Positions 7,431-16,290 of a stretch of 64,000 nucleotides of DNA are shown one piece after another (the first letter of the stretch is position 1; every line of letters starts with the position of its first letter). Source of the stretch: Acidobacteria bacterium UBA2990 (GTDB taxonomy: Bacteria > Acidobacteriota > Vicinamibacteria > Vicinamibacterales > UBA8438); NCBI GenBank assembly GCA_002347025.1, contig DEAE01000002.1, positions 622 to 64,621 on the forward strand, in the 5' to 3' direction. The translations under genes and the position numbers were made by a program. A model generated the notes under the pieces. It ran no database searches. It was not told the DNA's origin and saw only the letters and a program-made list of their open reading frames with translations.

Positions 7431-7460
7431 TTATTCCAACGCGGGATCTTAACATATACT
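7431..7460 (+). promoter_or_regulatory. Weak promoter candidate upstream of rex
   Basis: TATACT at 7455-7460 is a good -10 element, with TTATTC 18 nt upstream as a poor -35. It lies 62 nt before the rex start. No TTGTGAA-N6-TTCACAA Rex operator is visible nearby, so autoregulation is not supported. Confidence 0.3.
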
Positions 7461-7522
7461 TTCAGAGTCATTTGGGGGAAAGACAGGGTCGGCGGGTTGC
7501 TGGCTGATCACCTTTAGGGACG

Positions 7523-8179
7523 ATGCCAGAACAGGTTTCCGAGCAGACCACCAATCGGTTGTCTTTGTATCTCAGGTGTTTGAATGAACTCGAAGCCAGT
7601 GGGGTTCGTACGGTCTCTTCTAAGGTGTTGGCGGCCAAGTTTGAGCTCAATGCGGCCCTCATCAGGAAGGACTTGTCGCATTTTGGTGACCTCGGAGTGC
7701 GAGGGGTTGGCTACGTGGTTAGAGATCTTAAACAACGATTACGTCAGATTTTGGGCCTCGACCAGCAGCTTAACGTAGTCATCCTAGGGGCTGGCAATCT
7801 CGGTTTTGCTCTAGCCGACTACCCTGGGTTTCGCCAAGATGGTTTTCGCATCGTAGCTCTGTTCGACAACCTATGTGACAAGGTCGGTGGCCGGTCGCGA
7901 AGTGGGGTGCCTATTTACGATATTTGCGACTTGGGGACCGTTGCCAAGGATGAATCCATTGCTATCGGTGTCGTTGCTGTTCCGGCTGCATCAGCGCAGG
8001 TTGTAGTTAATGCTGTTGTTGAGGCAGGTATCAAGGCGTTGTTGAATTTTTCGCCAGGGGCGATTCGGGTGCCGCCTGACGTCAAACTGAAGAGTGTCGA
8101 CTTGACTGTCTCACTTGAAAGTTTGTCCTTCCATCTCGCACGGGGAGACGGGAGCGGATCCGGGAAGAAGGTCGGATAG
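7523..8179 (+). CDS. rex: Redox-sensing transcriptional repressor Rex
   Basis: A 218-residue protein matching Rex end to end. The N-terminal winged helix (RLSLYLRCLNELEASG...VSSKVLAAKFELNAALIRKDLSHFG) is followed by a Rossmann NAD(H)-binding domain with GAGNLGFALADY and the dimerising C-terminal helix (LESLSFHLARG). Rex binds DNA when NAD+ is high and releases it on binding NADH, so it adjusts fermentative and respiratory gene expression to redox state. The ATG follows AGGGA. It lies 25 nt upstream of moaC in the same orientation. Confidence 0.93.
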   Translation: MPEQVSEQTTNRLSLYLRCLNELEASGVRTVSSKVLAAKFELNAALIRKDLSHFGDLGVRGVGYVVRDLKQRLRQILGLDQQLNVVILGAGNLGFALADYPGFRQDGFRIVALFDNLCDKVGGRSRSGVPIYDICDLGTVAKDESIAIGVVAVPAASAQVVVNAVVEAGIKALLNFSPGAIRVPPDVKLKSVDLTVSLESLSFHLARGDGSGSGKKVG

Positions 8180-8204
8180 GCTGAGAAGCGATGACCAGAC
8201 GCTT

Positions 8205-8714
8205 ATGACAATGCCAAAGAAATATTCTGCGGTTCCAGGGTCGGCTGGGGTGCTGTCGCATGTAGATACAGATGGTTCGATTCGAATGGTTGATGTTGGT
8301 GACAAACCTCACACGCAACGTGAGGCGATCGCGAGAGGCAATATCAATATTGCACCTGCTGCCCTCCAACTAATTCGCAATGGACAAATTGCAAAAGGAA
8401 ACCCTCTTCAGGCAGCGCGATTGGCCGGTATTATGGCTGCAAAGCGGACTCCAGACCTCATTCCGCTGTGTCACTCTCTTCAGCTTTCGCACGTCGAAGT
8501 GGATTTGCGAGCCAAGCCGGACGGCTACGAGATTGAAGCTTGCGTTAGGACGACTTCACAGACCGGTGTCGAAATGGAGGCTTTGACGGCTGTTGCTGCA
8601 GCCGCGTTGACCATATATGACATGGTGAAGGCCGTCGACAAGATGATGGTGATAGGAGAGATTCGTCTGATTTCTAAGTCGGGTGGTCGCAGCGGCAGCT
8701 TCCGACGAAGCTAA
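8205..8714 (+). CDS. moaC: Cyclic pyranopterin monophosphate synthase MoaC
   Basis: 169 residues, the usual size. MoaC converts the MoaA product 3',8-cyclo-7,8-dihydro-GTP to cyclic pyranopterin monophosphate, the first stable intermediate of molybdenum cofactor synthesis. Conserved blocks are visible: MVDVGDKPHTQREAIARG, KGNPLQAARLAGIMAAKRT, LIPLCHSLQLSHVEVDL, and EALTAVAAAALTIYDMVKA with the catalytic lysine region. ATG 8205 is chosen because the longer frame overlaps rex. It probably works with the MoaA encoded at 60.3-61.3 kb; MsrP at 50.6 kb is a likely user of the cofactor. Confidence 0.92.
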   Translation: MTMPKKYSAVPGSAGVLSHVDTDGSIRMVDVGDKPHTQREAIARGNINIAPAALQLIRNGQIAKGNPLQAARLAGIMAAKRTPDLIPLCHSLQLSHVEVDLRAKPDGYEIEACVRTTSQTGVEMEALTAVAAAALTIYDMVKAVDKMMVIGEIRLISKSGGRSGSFRRS

Positions 8715-8824
8715 GTATCTCCACGATTTGGTGGTGCCAGCCGGACAGTGTGGAGGGTGTTCTTGGGACAACTGATTTACCTGCTACTGAGTCCTAGCTT
8801 CTGTTCGGAGAGGACACGTTCTAA

Positions 8825-10648
8825 ATGACAAAACCGAATATTCGCACACTTGCTGAGCTGCCGTTTCATGTGTCTGGACGGTTCCCTAAGGCCATGCTTG
8901 TTGGTCGGTGCTTGGAGGATGAGCTTATAAAGTGTTCAAGCCGAGAGTTTTTTGAGCAGATACGGGACCTCAGCCTAGGCCTTGAGACGCTGGGAGTTCA
9001 CCATGGTGACAGGGTGGCGATTCTGTGCGACAGTCGGCCTGAGTGGACAATCACCGATCTGGCAGTTTTAAGTATAGGAGCCGTAACGGTACCGGTCTAC
9101 CCGACGCTCCCTCCAGACCAAGTCGGATATATCCTTGCCCATTCCGGTGCTCGAGTGGTGGTGGTGGCCGATCTTGTTCAGGCTGCGAAGGTTCGTGAAC
9201 AGCGGCATCGGCTACCCGATGTGCATACTTTGGTCGTGATTGATTCAGGTGACGGTAGTACTGCAGGTGGTGGATTTGGCGAGCGCACTTTATCCGATGT
9301 CATTGCCGCAGGACACGACCGTTTGATGCACGAAAATGGGTTGGCGCGTGTCTATAAGGAGCAAGCCCAGGGTGTCGACCCAGGAGAGCTGGCCACGATT
9401 ATCTACACATCTGGCACGACCGGTGACCCAAAAGGTGTGATGCTTTCGCATCAGAACTTACTCTCAAATATTGTTGACGTTGATAGAGCGCTCGAAATTA
9501 CTGATCAGGATATAGCACTTTCTTTTCTTCCGATCAGTCACGCCTTTGAGCGGACAGCTGTTTTTCTTTACTTATACAAGGGTGCCTCTATTGTGTTTGC
9601 CGAGTCACTTGAGACCGTTGGGCGTGATCTGCAAGCGGTTAGACCCACGGTCATGACTGGGGTGCCTCGAGTTTATGAGAAACTGCGCGCACGTATTATC
9701 TCGGCCGTCGCCGATGCGCCACGATACCGTCAGGGACTCTTCGCATGGGCAGTGTCCGTAGGTCATAAGGTGGCCAGTACCCAGCTGATTGGAGGAAGAC
9801 CTGGGGTGTTGGCACGCCTGCAGCATTTGATAGCTGACCGCCTCGTGCTTGCCAAAATTCGTTCGCGCACTGGAGGATGTTTGCGATTCGTCGTGTCTGG
9901 GAGTGCCCCGCTAGGCCAGGAAGTAGCAGAGTTCTTATACGCGGTCGGACTGCCTGTTGTCGAGGGATATGGCCTTACAGAGACTGCGCCGGTTTTGACC
10001 ACGAATCCACTCGGTCGGGCAAGACCTGGCACTGTCGGAACTGCGCTGGGCAGCGTCGAGCTTCGAATCGCCGATGATGGTGAAATCTTGGCGAAGGGAC
10101 CCAATGTGATGATGGGTTATTTTGAAGATACCGCGGCTACAGCTGAGGCTATCCAGAACGGATGGTTCCATACTGGGGACATCGGTCGGATCGATTCAGA
10201 GGGCTACCTTTCGATCACGGACCGCAAGAAGCAGATTATCGTCACTGCAGGAGGGAAGAATGTTGCGCCGCAGCCGATCGAGGCCCTGCTTAAACGAGAT
10301 CCACTTGTGGCTGAGGCTATCCTGATTGGGGATCGACGTCCCTTTATAGCAGCCTTAATGGTTCCAGACTTTGCGGTGCTTGATCAGCAATTGGCTCGGG
10401 ATGGTTTGGTGGCTGGTAGCTGGGAGGAACTTGTCATCCGTAAGGAGGTTCTTGCGATCTTCCAGTCTCTGGTTGATTTGACTAACGCTAAGCTGGCAAG
10501 GTTTGAGCAGATCAAGCAATTTGCCCTCCTTCCAGTGCAATTTTCAGTGTTATCTGGAGAGTTGACTCCGACGCTCAAGGTGAGGCGCCGTGTTGTCGAG
10601 GCAACTTGGGCGGACACGGTTGACCGGCTCTATAAAGGAGCCGGCTGA
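8825..10648 (+). CDS. Long-chain acyl-CoA synthetase (AMP-forming)
   Basis: 607 residues of the ANL superfamily, FAA1-like. It activates fatty acids with ATP to acyl-AMP and then acyl-CoA. The phosphate-binding loop IIYTSGTTGDPKGVMLSH, the core motif YGLTETAPVL, GWFHTGDIG, and the hinge/A8 motif ITDRKKQIIVTAGGKN are all present. FAA1-type members are usually about 600 residues, so it is complete. A GGAGAGG lies about 12 nt upstream of the ATG. Chain-length preference cannot be read from the sequence. It converges on lepB with a 47-bp gap. Confidence 0.9.
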   Translation: MTKPNIRTLAELPFHVSGRFPKAMLVGRCLEDELIKCSSREFFEQIRDLSLGLETLGVHHGDRVAILCDSRPEWTITDLAVLSIGAVTVPVYPTLPPDQVGYILAHSGARVVVVADLVQAAKVREQRHRLPDVHTLVVIDSGDGSTAGGGFGERTLSDVIAAGHDRLMHENGLARVYKEQAQGVDPGELATIIYTSGTTGDPKGVMLSHQNLLSNIVDVDRALEITDQDIALSFLPISHAFERTAVFLYLYKGASIVFAESLETVGRDLQAVRPTVMTGVPRVYEKLRARIISAVADAPRYRQGLFAWAVSVGHKVASTQLIGGRPGVLARLQHLIADRLVLAKIRSRTGGCLRFVVSGSAPLGQEVAEFLYAVGLPVVEGYGLTETAPVLTTNPLGRARPGTVGTALGSVELRIADDGEILAKGPNVMMGYFEDTAATAEAIQNGWFHTGDIGRIDSEGYLSITDRKKQIIVTAGGKNVAPQPIEALLKRDPLVAEAILIGDRRPFIAALMVPDFAVLDQQLARDGLVAGSWEELVIRKEVLAIFQSLVDLTNAKLARFEQIKQFALLPVQFSVLSGELTPTLKVRRRVVEATWADTVDRLYKGAG

Positions 10649-10695
10649 CCGATTACGCCAATATGCTGACTGACTTGATTGGGTATGTAGCGGTT

Positions 10696-11349
10696 TCAGA
10701 AGACAGTGGCAGTTGTTAATGGCCACCACCGGAGTTGAACCTTTCCAATGACGTAGCGTTCTGGGACTTGACCCCAATGGCGGCTGTCAGAACTGTTGTT
10801 CCGGTGGTCTCCCATGACGAAGTAATGAGCCTCGCGGATCACTTCAGGGCCATGGTTCTCGTAGCTCCTGAAGCGAGGGGGAACATATTCATCGGAAAGT
10901 AGTTCGCCATTCACATAGACTCGTCCATCCTCTATTCGGACGGAGTCGCCTTCTTGGGCGATGACTCGTTTGACGAAGGATTTGTCAGGGTCCCGAGGGT
11001 AATACAACATGACGATGTCACCAGGTTCAGGCAAGCTGAAGAAGCGATACACGGCCTTGTTTACGATGAGGCGGTCTTGGTCAGCAAGTGTAGGTTCCAT
11101 ACTCTTGCCTTCAACCCTTGCGACCTGGAAGCCGAAGGTGACAATCAGGGTGGCGTATACCGCTGCGGATGCAAATGTCTTGACCCAGGCCAACAACTCT
11201 TCGCCTGCGCGCGCGGCTAGCGCTTTTCGCCGAGAGCGTTGTTCGGTCTCATAGGCTTCGCTAGGTGATTGCTGGGCTGAGGGGGCAGTTGTATCTAGTT
11301 CAGGTGGTTTATATTCAGTTTGAGGTGTATTCGACTCGGAATCATGCAT
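10696..11349 (-). CDS. lepB: Signal peptidase I
   Basis: 217 residues of the S26 family, which cleaves signal peptides from exported proteins at the outer face of the inner membrane. An acidic, Gln/Ser-rich cytoplasmic N-terminus precedes a single transmembrane helix (FASAAVYATLIVTFGFQV). The catalytic Ser lies in GKSMEPTL and the general-base Lys in DKSFVKRVIA; box E reads GDHRNNSSDSRHWG. ATG 11349 has GAGAGGG at proper spacing, while the ATG 15 nt upstream does not. The stop of the LytTR regulator gene lies upstream on the same strand, so the three minus-strand genes here may be cotranscribed. Confidence 0.92.
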   Translation of the reverse strand: MHDSESNTPQTEYKPPELDTTAPSAQQSPSEAYETEQRSRRKALAARAGEELLAWVKTFASAAVYATLIVTFGFQVARVEGKSMEPTLADQDRLIVNKAVYRFFSLPEPGDIVMLYYPRDPDKSFVKRVIAQEGDSVRIEDGRVYVNGELLSDEYVPPRFRSYENHGPEVIREAHYFVMGDHRNNSSDSRHWGQVPERYVIGKVQLRWWPLTTATVF

Positions 11350-11380
11350 CGTTCGCCCTCTCATGCAATAAGGAGCGTGG

Positions 11381-12154
11381 CTATAGGCTCAGATACTCCC
11401 GCAGGCGCTTGGTTTGAGCTCGACTGACAGGGATTTCTGTGTCTTTTCCGTCCTTCATCTTGAGGATGTAGTTTCGGCTGAACCAAGGCATTATCTCCTT
11501 AATTCTATTTATATTGACAATATGCGATCGATGGACGCGCCAAAAAGCCGTCGTGTCTAGGTGCGCGTGGAGTTCGTCGAGTGTCCGGTGGTTCGACGTT
11601 CCTGATACTGATTCTGTCACGATTGTGATGGTTTCGTCAGCCAAGGATGCGTACACGATGTCCTCGGTCTGGACTAGAAGGAATTTTTCTCCAGCCCTAA
11701 TCGCTAGGCTATCCCGACGGCTGCGTCTTTCGGTCGCATACTTAACGAGTTGTTCTACTTCAGCCCTGGCAATTGAGGGGTCAGTCTGTGCTACCAGCTG
11801 TTGCACTCTCTGGATAGACAGGGCTAGCCTTGCTGCCTCGACTGGTTTCAGGAGATAGTCTACGGCGCTGACCTCGAAGGCTTTCAGGGCGTAGTGGTCG
11901 AACGCTGTTACAAAAACTATCTGAGTTTGGATATTACGCTGCAATAACTGGTGTGCAACTTCAAAGCCGGTCATGCCGGGCATCTGGACATCGAGTAAAA
12001 CCAGATCTGGGGTTAGCGATTGGGCGAGTGTTAGAGCCTGAACACCGTCGGTCGCTTGGCCGATTACCTGGACATCCGTTAATTGCTCCAGTTGGTAGCA
12101 GAGCTCATTAAGCGCAAGCTGTTCATCGTCCGCAACCAATACCTGTAACGCCAT
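11381..12154 (-). CDS. LytTR-family response regulator
   Basis: 257 residues. The N-terminal receiver domain has the acidic pair in VADDEQLALN, the phospho-acceptor Asp in LVLLDVQMPGMTG, the Thr in IVFVTAFDHYA and the Lys in YLLKPV. A C-terminal LytTR DNA-binding domain (about 155-257: IRAGEKFLLVQTEDIVYASL...WRVHRSHIVNINRIKEIMPW) follows. It is the partner of the sensor kinase encoded just upstream (99-nt gap). LytS/LytR-type pairs often respond to envelope or metabolite signals; the signal here is unknown. Confidence 0.92.
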   Translation of the reverse strand: MALQVLVADDEQLALNELCYQLEQLTDVQVIGQATDGVQALTLAQSLTPDLVLLDVQMPGMTGFEVAHQLLQRNIQTQIVFVTAFDHYALKAFEVSAVDYLLKPVEAARLALSIQRVQQLVAQTDPSIARAEVEQLVKYATERRSRRDSLAIRAGEKFLLVQTEDIVYASLADETITIVTESVSGTSNHRTLDELHAHLDTTAFWRVHRSHIVNINRIKEIMPWFSRNYILKMKDGKDTEIPVSRAQTKRLREYLSL

Positions 12155-12253
12155 TCTATAAACTTAGACCAATTGCCGGGCATGAACTCAGATGCACTTA
12201 CCAAAGGTGGCTGGTCAACTGTATTGTCTGCTCAAATTTTAAGTGTATACCTG

Positions 12254-13576
12254 TCAGACTGTAGCCACTTTCGGTAGCGAGAGTTCGGGAATTTCTATTC
12301 GTGCACAGGTCCCCTCTCCTGGGGCACTTCGTAGTTTCAGATAGTGGTTAGCACCGTAGATCACTCTCAGGCGCTCGTCAACGTTTCGGAGGCCGATTCC
12401 ACCTCTAGCCCCTAGGTTTGCCCCGTCTGTGACCATGCCTAGCCCGTCGTCAGAGACTTCGATGACAGTTTGCCCGCCCACCCTTGCGCTGGAGATGGTA
12501 ATGCGTCCGCCACCGACTTTACGGGAGAGACCGTGCTTGATCGAGTTTTCAACTAGTGGCTGCAAAAGCATGCTGGGTACCATTTGGCTGAGGGTCTCTG
12601 GTGCGATTTGTTTGTCTATCAACAATGTCGGACCGAACCGCACGGTTTCGATGTCAAGATATTCATCGATGGAAGCAAGCTCCTCTTGTAGAGTTACAAA
12701 CTGCTCTTGGCTGCGCAATAGTCGGCGCAGTAGGCCAGACAGTTTCCCGATCAATAGGCGCGCAGTGTCAGGTTGGGATCGAATCAGAGACGATATTGAC
12801 GCTAGGGTGTTAAACAAAAAGTGAGGATTTATTTGACTGGCTAGCGCTTCTACCCGGGCTGCCATTAGCAATTTCTCTTGCTCCTGAAGTCTGTGTTCGA
12901 TGCGGGCTGTGTTCCAGATCTTGATAGGGACAGCTACGGACAGCACGCTTGTGAGCACCACGAGGACGACAAGCCAACCGGTGGCCGGAGCTAGGTAGAA
13001 AAGACGCTGGTCTCCGAAGCGAAGCCCGAGAACCTGGCGCAGTAATTCGAGACAAATAGGGGCAGCCAATAATGTGATCTGCCAGTCGATTCTGAACCGT
13101 CCGAAGAGTTTCCAGGTCTGCCTATGTAACGCTGTGACGAGCAAGGGGGTGACGTGCCAAATAGCTTCTTTAGGGGAAAGTTCACGGAGGCCGCCGCCGG
13201 CAAATCCACAGCCGACCATTAGGTTGATTGCGATCCACTCACCGGCGGCCAGAGCTGGTAGTCCGGCTAGACAACCGACGATGGCACCGGCGTATGGACC
13301 GGCGATAAGTCCTGCTAGAAATGAACCGGCTAGGGATAAATCAGCGGCATCATAGTTTAGGAGTAGTCGCGAAATGACGCCGAGGCTCACCGGAATACCG
13401 AGTGCAACTGCAAAGGTTAGCCTTTCGCGCCATGCGCGTTTTTCGGTCAGCAGGATTCTGCGGAATTGTCCAAACCTGACCAGCATGGTGGCCATAGTTG
13501 CTGCGACGGCAACCTTGACCACGAGCGTTGTTAGCAACGCCTGTTCAAGAGAAAGAAATCTGACTTCCTGTGGCAC
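12254..13576 (-). CDS. LytS-like sensor histidine kinase
   Basis: 440 residues. An N-terminal multi-helix membrane region (about 1-225) resembles the 5TM-5TMR_LYT sensor domain (FLAGLIAGPYAGAIVGCLAGLPAL). It is followed by a coiled linker, the His_kinase (PF06580-type) phospho-acceptor block SQINPHFLFNTLASI, and an HATPase_c domain with N box LVENSIKHG and G boxes DDGLGM and GGIGLRNV. It should phosphorylate the LytTR regulator downstream. The start is a GTG with only a weak ribosome-binding site. Confidence 0.9.
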   Translation of the reverse strand: MPQEVRFLSLEQALLTTLVVKVAVAATMATMLVRFGQFRRILLTEKRAWRERLTFAVALGIPVSLGVISRLLLNYDAADLSLAGSFLAGLIAGPYAGAIVGCLAGLPALAAGEWIAINLMVGCGFAGGGLRELSPKEAIWHVTPLLVTALHRQTWKLFGRFRIDWQITLLAAPICLELLRQVLGLRFGDQRLFYLAPATGWLVVLVVLTSVLSVAVPIKIWNTARIEHRLQEQEKLLMAARVEALASQINPHFLFNTLASISSLIRSQPDTARLLIGKLSGLLRRLLRSQEQFVTLQEELASIDEYLDIETVRFGPTLLIDKQIAPETLSQMVPSMLLQPLVENSIKHGLSRKVGGGRITISSARVGGQTVIEVSDDGLGMVTDGANLGARGGIGLRNVDERLRVIYGANHYLKLRSAPGEGTCARIEIPELSLPKVATV

Positions 13577-13958
13577 GGTCGCTTCGGGTTCTTTACCAAT
13601 GCTCCGAGCCCTGCACTATACTGGTGTTTGTTCTGGCCTGTCAAATTAAATGTTATTTAAGTTATTTAAAATGAATAGTTTACGAAATATTTATCGTTTG
13701 TGCTGTTGTATGGCCGATAGGCTGCTGTTTGGCACTGGTCTGCTTTGTGAATGGTTGAGGAAAAATTGGCCGATTGATGATACTCGGGAATCAGGTTGGG
13801 TAATTCAACCGCGCGGTGACGGGTCAAATTTGTCGATATCTTCGTAACAAGCTATAGTCCGAAATTCTTGCAATTGTTGGCTTTGGCTAGGTGTATAGTG
13901 GGTTTACGTGTGCCTTGGCCTTGGTGAGAATGTGAACCTCGGAGTGGAGTGCTAGTTC
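13577..13958. other. Divergent AT-rich intergenic region
   Basis: About 380 nt between the kinase and the methyltransferase. It contains a markedly AT-rich patch (about 13640-13695) with a direct repeat GTTATTTAA. A possible plus-strand promoter is listed separately. A 65-codon plus-strand frame at 13650-13847 lacks a ribosome-binding site and any family resemblance and is not called. Confidence 0.4.
13830..13858 (+). promoter_or_regulatory. Candidate promoter of the PmtA-like gene
   Basis: TTGTCG at 13830-13835 and TATAGT at 13853-13858 with a 17-nt spacer form a good vegetative-type promoter, 100 nt upstream of the ATG at 13959. Confidence 0.45.
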
Positions 13959-14660
13959 ATGTTGCAGCATCCGGAAGAGTTAGTCTGTAAAACGAACCTG
14001 CCACCAGTTGAAACTGAAACGCGCAGGCTGTCTGTTACATCTGTGGAGACAGATTTTGTTGCCGGGGTTTACGAGAAGATAGGATCTTTTTACGATGTCC
14101 TTTTTGGGGTGCCTCTACATAAGGGGCGGGTCGAGTCGGTAGAGCGGCTTCGACTATCGTCTGGCGACCGTGTTCTTGAGATCGGGGTAGGAACGGGAAT
14201 CAATGTTTCGCTTTACCCGCGTGATTGCGATGTAACTGCTATCGACCTTTCCGCTGCTATGCTTGAGAAAGCTGCTCGCCGAGTTGCCAGACATCGGTTG
14301 AGTAACGTAAGTTTGTTGCAGATGGACGCCGAGACCCTTACCTTTCCCGATGATTCGTTCGATATTGTGTATGCTCCGTATACGATCAGCGTGGTGTCAG
14401 ACCCGGTGAAGGTAGTGCATGAGATGAGGCGTGTCTGCCGACCGGGTGGTCGTTTCGTATTCTTGAGTCATTTCCTCAGCTCTAATCCGATTGGGGCTAG
14501 GTTCGAGAGATTCATCTCGCCTGCGACCGTCCACCTAGGCTTCAAGGCTGACCTCGACCTGCCCGCGTTTCTCCAGGAGGCAGGGCTCAAGCCTGATTCA
14601 ATCGAAAAAGTAAATATCCCGAGGCTTTGGTCCCTAGTAACTTGTTCCAAAAAATCCTGA
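13959..14660 (+). CDS. PmtA-like phospholipid N-methyltransferase
   Basis: 233 residues of a class I methyltransferase. Motif I is VLEIGVGTGINVSLYP and motif II AIDLSAAMLEKAARRV. The blocks YAPYTISVVSDPVKVVHE, RRVCRPGGRFVFLSHF and the lead-in VYEKIGSFYDVLFGVPLHKGR match the Rhodobacter/Sinorhizobium type of phosphatidylethanolamine N-methyltransferase, which makes phosphatidylcholine or its mono- and dimethyl intermediates. Family placement is from motif resemblance; a ubiquinone/menaquinone-type C-methyltransferase is the alternative. GGAGTGGAG precedes the ATG. The first 30 or so residues are not conserved in the family, so a later start is possible. Confidence 0.65.
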   Translation: MLQHPEELVCKTNLPPVETETRRLSVTSVETDFVAGVYEKIGSFYDVLFGVPLHKGRVESVERLRLSSGDRVLEIGVGTGINVSLYPRDCDVTAIDLSAAMLEKAARRVARHRLSNVSLLQMDAETLTFPDDSFDIVYAPYTISVVSDPVKVVHEMRRVCRPGGRFVFLSHFLSSNPIGARFERFISPATVHLGFKADLDLPAFLQEAGLKPDSIEKVNIPRLWSLVTCSKKS

Positions 14661-14677
14661 TCCTGAGGTTCAGAGTT

Positions 14678-15829
14678 CTAGGGTCCTGAACTGGCTCTTA
14701 GGGCTAGGTCCTTCGCGATAATTTGTGCCCCGTCTGTCCTTACTTTGAGAACCGGTGGCTGCGTCATTATGTTTTGGGCCGCTTCGCTCCACCTGCCGGC
14801 GAAGAGGTCTTTCTGGGCCAGATAGGTGCACCGCAATAATTGTGGCATTGCGTTGACAAGAACTTCGTACTCGGCGAAGTCGCCCCGAGAGGTAAACATT
14901 AAGCCGGTTCTATTAGCAACACATTCTGCAATGATGCCGTAACCTGGTTTTGTGAGGACTATGTCGGCTGCCGCCACAAGGTCTGCATAGTCGAATCCTT
15001 GCGTGGCGAGTGTGGGGATGTCAAAGGTGTACAACCTTGGGTGAGACTCGATCGTTGGCAGGGTAGGTCCTGGATCGATTGGGTCTCGAGTGAGAATCAC
15101 CCCGAGGTCGCCGGGCTGAGTCACAGCGCTCCAGTTGACGGCCTGTAGCCCATATCGACCAAATGAGACAAGGATAAGTGGTCGGTCTGAGGGAAGGCTA
15201 AGGGCTTTTCTGGTATCAGCCGGAGAGTGTCGTGCATGTCTGGCGACGAACGGTGCCCTAGTGATGTTTGAAAACACCGAGAAGCTATCGGCCCCCGTTA
15301 GGGGTAGCTGCCAAGCTGTTTCCGCTGCAGTGTACGCTTCGCGGATGGTGTGAAGCAGTGCTGGACCCAGGTGGAGCTGAGCCTGGTATTTCTGGTAGAT
15401 CCAGTCCCATGTGAAGTTTCCAATCGCCACGCTAGGGATTTTAGCGAGCGCTGCTGACGTGAAGGCTACTGGTGGGATGTCTCCGACAACCAAAGTGGCG
15501 CCATAGCGTTCAAGCAGGAGGGCTTCCCGTTTTGCCCGGTCTTCGAGTGTGCGGTGAAATTTCCACGCGAGTTTGATGGACGCTGAGGGATCTACCCGCA
15601 GGCTGTCGATTTGGACTACCCCTGTGTCAGTTTCTCCGGTGTGGACTGTGATGGGAGAACTAACGCTTCGGTCGAATAGCCAACGGGGGGCAGCGGTGCG
15701 CACAATAACACCAATATCTGGATACATTGTCGTGATTGCATTGATGATCTCGATTTGGCGGGATGCATGCCCGAAGCCGTGGCCAGAAACATAAAAAACT
15801 ATGGTGTGTTTTCTCGTCATAGATTTCAT
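14678..15829 (-). CDS. Glycosyltransferase-like protein related to the arabinokinase N-terminal domain
   Basis: 383 residues with a GT-B-like fold. The N-terminus (IVFYVSGHGFGHASRQIEII) and the C-terminal nucleotide-sugar region (VLTKPGYGIIAECVANRTGL) resemble the glycosyltransferase-like domain fused to sugar kinases in plant L-arabinokinase, and bacterial stand-alone versions of it. It probably acts on a nucleotide sugar or glycoconjugate in the cytoplasm; the substrate cannot be inferred. It is convergent with the PmtA-like gene (17-nt gap). Confidence 0.65.
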   Translation of the reverse strand: MKSMTRKHTIVFYVSGHGFGHASRQIEIINAITTMYPDIGVIVRTAAPRWLFDRSVSSPITVHTGETDTGVVQIDSLRVDPSASIKLAWKFHRTLEDRAKREALLLERYGATLVVGDIPPVAFTSAALAKIPSVAIGNFTWDWIYQKYQAQLHLGPALLHTIREAYTAAETAWQLPLTGADSFSVFSNITRAPFVARHARHSPADTRKALSLPSDRPLILVSFGRYGLQAVNWSAVTQPGDLGVILTRDPIDPGPTLPTIESHPRLYTFDIPTLATQGFDYADLVAAADIVLTKPGYGIIAECVANRTGLMFTSRGDFAEYEVLVNAMPQLLRCTYLAQKDLFAGRWSEAAQNIMTQPPVLKVRTDGAQIIAKDLALRASSGP

Positions 15830-15902
15830 TCAAGGAGTCTAATCTTAGGTGTGTTTCCTGTTTTCTTGCGTGAGGAGAGTCCTCTCTGAGTATGATCAGC
15901 TT

Positions 15903-16175
15903 ATGTCCCGTCACGAACGAGAGTTTTTCAACGAACAGGAAGAGCTGAAACCGGCTACTTTCACGTGCCCTAAGTGCCGTCACCGTGCGGAATACCAGGT
16001 GAGGTGGATCCGTCGTCTAAAGAAGGAGCGGCCTCCGCGGGGAGCCGACGCCGAAGATCGTGAGATGCACCGTAAACTGCGTGACTACATGGTTCGGGTG
16101 GATGACATGCTTTCATGCTCAAAGTGTCGAAGAAGGTTCGAAATTCCCTCACAACAATCGGTAGCGTTTTTGTGA
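15903..16175 (+). CDS. Small zinc-ribbon protein, function unknown
   Basis: About 90 residues with two CxxC pairs (CPKC near residue 20 and CSKC near 76) that would form a zinc ribbon, separated by a highly basic, Arg/Glu-rich helix. The ATG at 15903 is chosen. An in-frame GTG at 15870 would add 11 residues, and neither start has an obvious ribosome-binding site at the right distance. No named family recognised. It lies between the divergent glycosyltransferase and the large operon. Confidence 0.5.
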   Translation: MSRHEREFFNEQEELKPATFTCPKCRHRAEYQVRWIRRLKKERPPRGADAEDREMHRKLRDYMVRVDDMLSCSKCRRRFEIPSQQSVAFL

Positions 16176-16248
16176 AAGTTTTTGGGGTGAGGCGGCCGAA
16201 AGGGTTGGCTGATATGGCTGTGAGTGGGTTTGGCGGAGGGTCGACAGC

Positions 16249-16254
16249 TATAAT
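16249..16254 (+). promoter_or_regulatory. Consensus -10 element before the TPR/MoxR operon
   Basis: A perfect TATAAT at 16249-16254 lies 37 nt upstream of the GTG start of the operon's first gene. The -35 region (GGGTTT at 17 nt) is poor, so an activator may be needed if this is the promoter. Confidence 0.4.
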
Positions 16255-16290
16255 TAGTTCGCTCATGTGAACTCAAATGACAGAGGTTCA

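Noticed and set aside
13650..13847. 65-codon plus-strand frame in the AT-rich gap
   Set aside because: No ribosome-binding site, unusual composition, and overlap with the likely promoter of the next gene.
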